Below are positions 6,757 to 7,119 of a DNA stretch of 7,119 nucleotides, piece after piece. Source of the DNA: an uncultured Lachnospiraceae bacterium (lineage in GTDB: Bacteria > Bacillota_A > Clostridia > Lachnospirales > Lachnospiraceae); the NCBI GenBank assembly GCA_947175285.1, contig CAMWMM010000253.1, positions 1 to 7,119 on the forward strand, read 5' to 3'. How positions within the stretch are numbered: the first letter of the stretch is position 1; the number at the start of each line of letters is the position of its first letter. Made by a program: the position numbers and the translations under genes. Under the pieces are notes generated by a model. It was not told the origin of the DNA. It worked only from the letters and a program-made list of their open reading frames with translations, and did no database searches.

Positions 6757-6795
6757 GCATGACACAAGGTGCCGGATTTGATACATAACATAACC

Positions 6796-6833
6796 AAAAA
6801 ACAGCCGGAAAGATACTTACATCTTTCCGACTG
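6796..6833 (-). terminator. Intrinsic terminator of the MerR/TipAS gene
   Basis: Positions 6802-6814 (CAGCCGGAAAGAT) pair with 6821-6833 (ATCTTTCCGACTG) over 13 positions around a 6-base loop. On the minus strand the one imperfect pair is a G-U wobble, and six T residues (plus 6796-6801) follow immediately. It lies 20 bases after the stop of the MerR-family gene and upstream of the LytTR promoter, so the two genes are separate transcription units. Confidence 0.9.
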
Positions 6834-6853
6834 CCCTGATTTTTGCACTCGAT

Positions 6854-7119
6854 TTATTCTTTTACCCCTGTACAATACTCCAAAACAGCATTCTTCGCAA
6901 ACTCAGCCGTTCCGGCGCCGCCGACTTTATCAATATTTTCACTCATACTGCCTCCGCCTCCATACGCATTGCCAAGCGACTGCAATATTTCGATAGTGCA
7001 ATTATAAAAATTCTTGTTGATAAAATCACGCAGCTGGTGAACCTGTTTCTGCACCTTTTCCTCTTTTGGAGTTAAGTCTGTCCTCCCGCCGAATTCCGCA
7101 ACAAGAGGCATCATCTGTT
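6854..7119 (-). CDS. MerR family transcriptional regulator, C-terminal TipAS domain part (5' end outside window)
   Basis: The frame is open to the window edge (a Gln codon at 7115-7117 precedes the two ATGs near 7114), so this is the last 87 residues of a longer gene. The pattern fits the TipAS antibiotic-recognition domain found at the C-terminus of many MerR-family activators: MAEFG-like LVAEFG, a helix with VHQLRDFINKNFYNCT, EILQSLGNAY, then ENIDK and GTAEFAKNAVLEYC. In TipA of Streptomyces this domain binds thiopeptides; Firmicutes homologues bind unknown ligands. The winged-helix DNA-binding half, normally N-terminal, would lie beyond the right edge. The helix junction reads YGGGGSMSENIDKVGGAGTAEF, more glycine-rich than I remember for the family. 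It ends at TAA 6854-6856 before a strong terminator. The domain call rests on this fragment only. Confidence 0.75.
   Translation of the reverse strand, partial: QMMPLVAEFGGRTDLTPKEEKVQKQVHQLRDFINKNFYNCTIEILQSLGNAYGGGGSMSENIDKVGGAGTAEFAKNAVLEYCTGVKE

Noticed and set aside
6739..6771. CACC/GGTG and ACAAG repeats upstream of the LytTR promoter as LytTR binding sites
   Set aside because: The matches are 4-5 bases, and the spacing does not fit the paired direct repeats expected for LytTR proteins.

Overview
The window looks like chromosomal DNA of a Bacillota (Firmicutes) gut-type clostridium, probably Lachnospiraceae. The reasons are the moderate-to-low GC content, strong AAAGGAG-type ribosome binding sites, and the gene set: an Rpn/PD-(D/E)XK transposase, a GH2 beta-mannosidase, a DUF1349 protein, a LytTR-DUF3021-ABC module and a MerR/TipAS regulator. 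The family assignment is an inference from these features; there is no rRNA or marker gene. Both edges cut through genes.

Left part (1-3121). The 3' half of an Rpn-family putative transposase/nuclease reads rightward and ends at 563. A compact hairpin at 586-615 follows and can terminate transcription from both sides. A complete cytosolic beta-mannosidase (GH2, 835 aa) reads leftward into the same hairpin.

Middle (3122-4130). A 132-bp divergent control region separates the mannosidase from a rightward two-gene unit. Both directions show extended -10 elements (TGn), and a small inverted repeat lies between the two promoters. The rightward unit encodes a DUF1349 protein (ConA-like beta-sandwich) and an 83-aa two-helix membrane protein. 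The last gene overlaps the end of the convergent ABC permease gene by 6 bp, with no visible terminator.

Right part (4125-6757). A leftward four-gene operon is ordered LytTR regulator, DUF3021 four-helix membrane protein, ABC ATPase, ABC-2 permease. The LytTR protein has no receiver domain, and the DUF3021 gene is tightly coupled behind it. This suggests a one-component regulator with a membrane partner controlling itself and an ABC-2 exporter, similar in layout to the LytTR/membrane-inhibitor pairs described in streptococci. Upstream, separated by a strong terminator (6796-6833), lies the C-terminal end of a MerR-family regulator with a TipAS ligand-binding domain, cut by the window edge.

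Most genes belong to recognisable families. The parts most worth a second look are the LytTR-DUF3021-ABC module, whose signal and cargo are unknown, and the divergent mannosidase/DUF1349 control region. I saw no CRISPR array, tRNA, rRNA, phage structure or clearly novel system.
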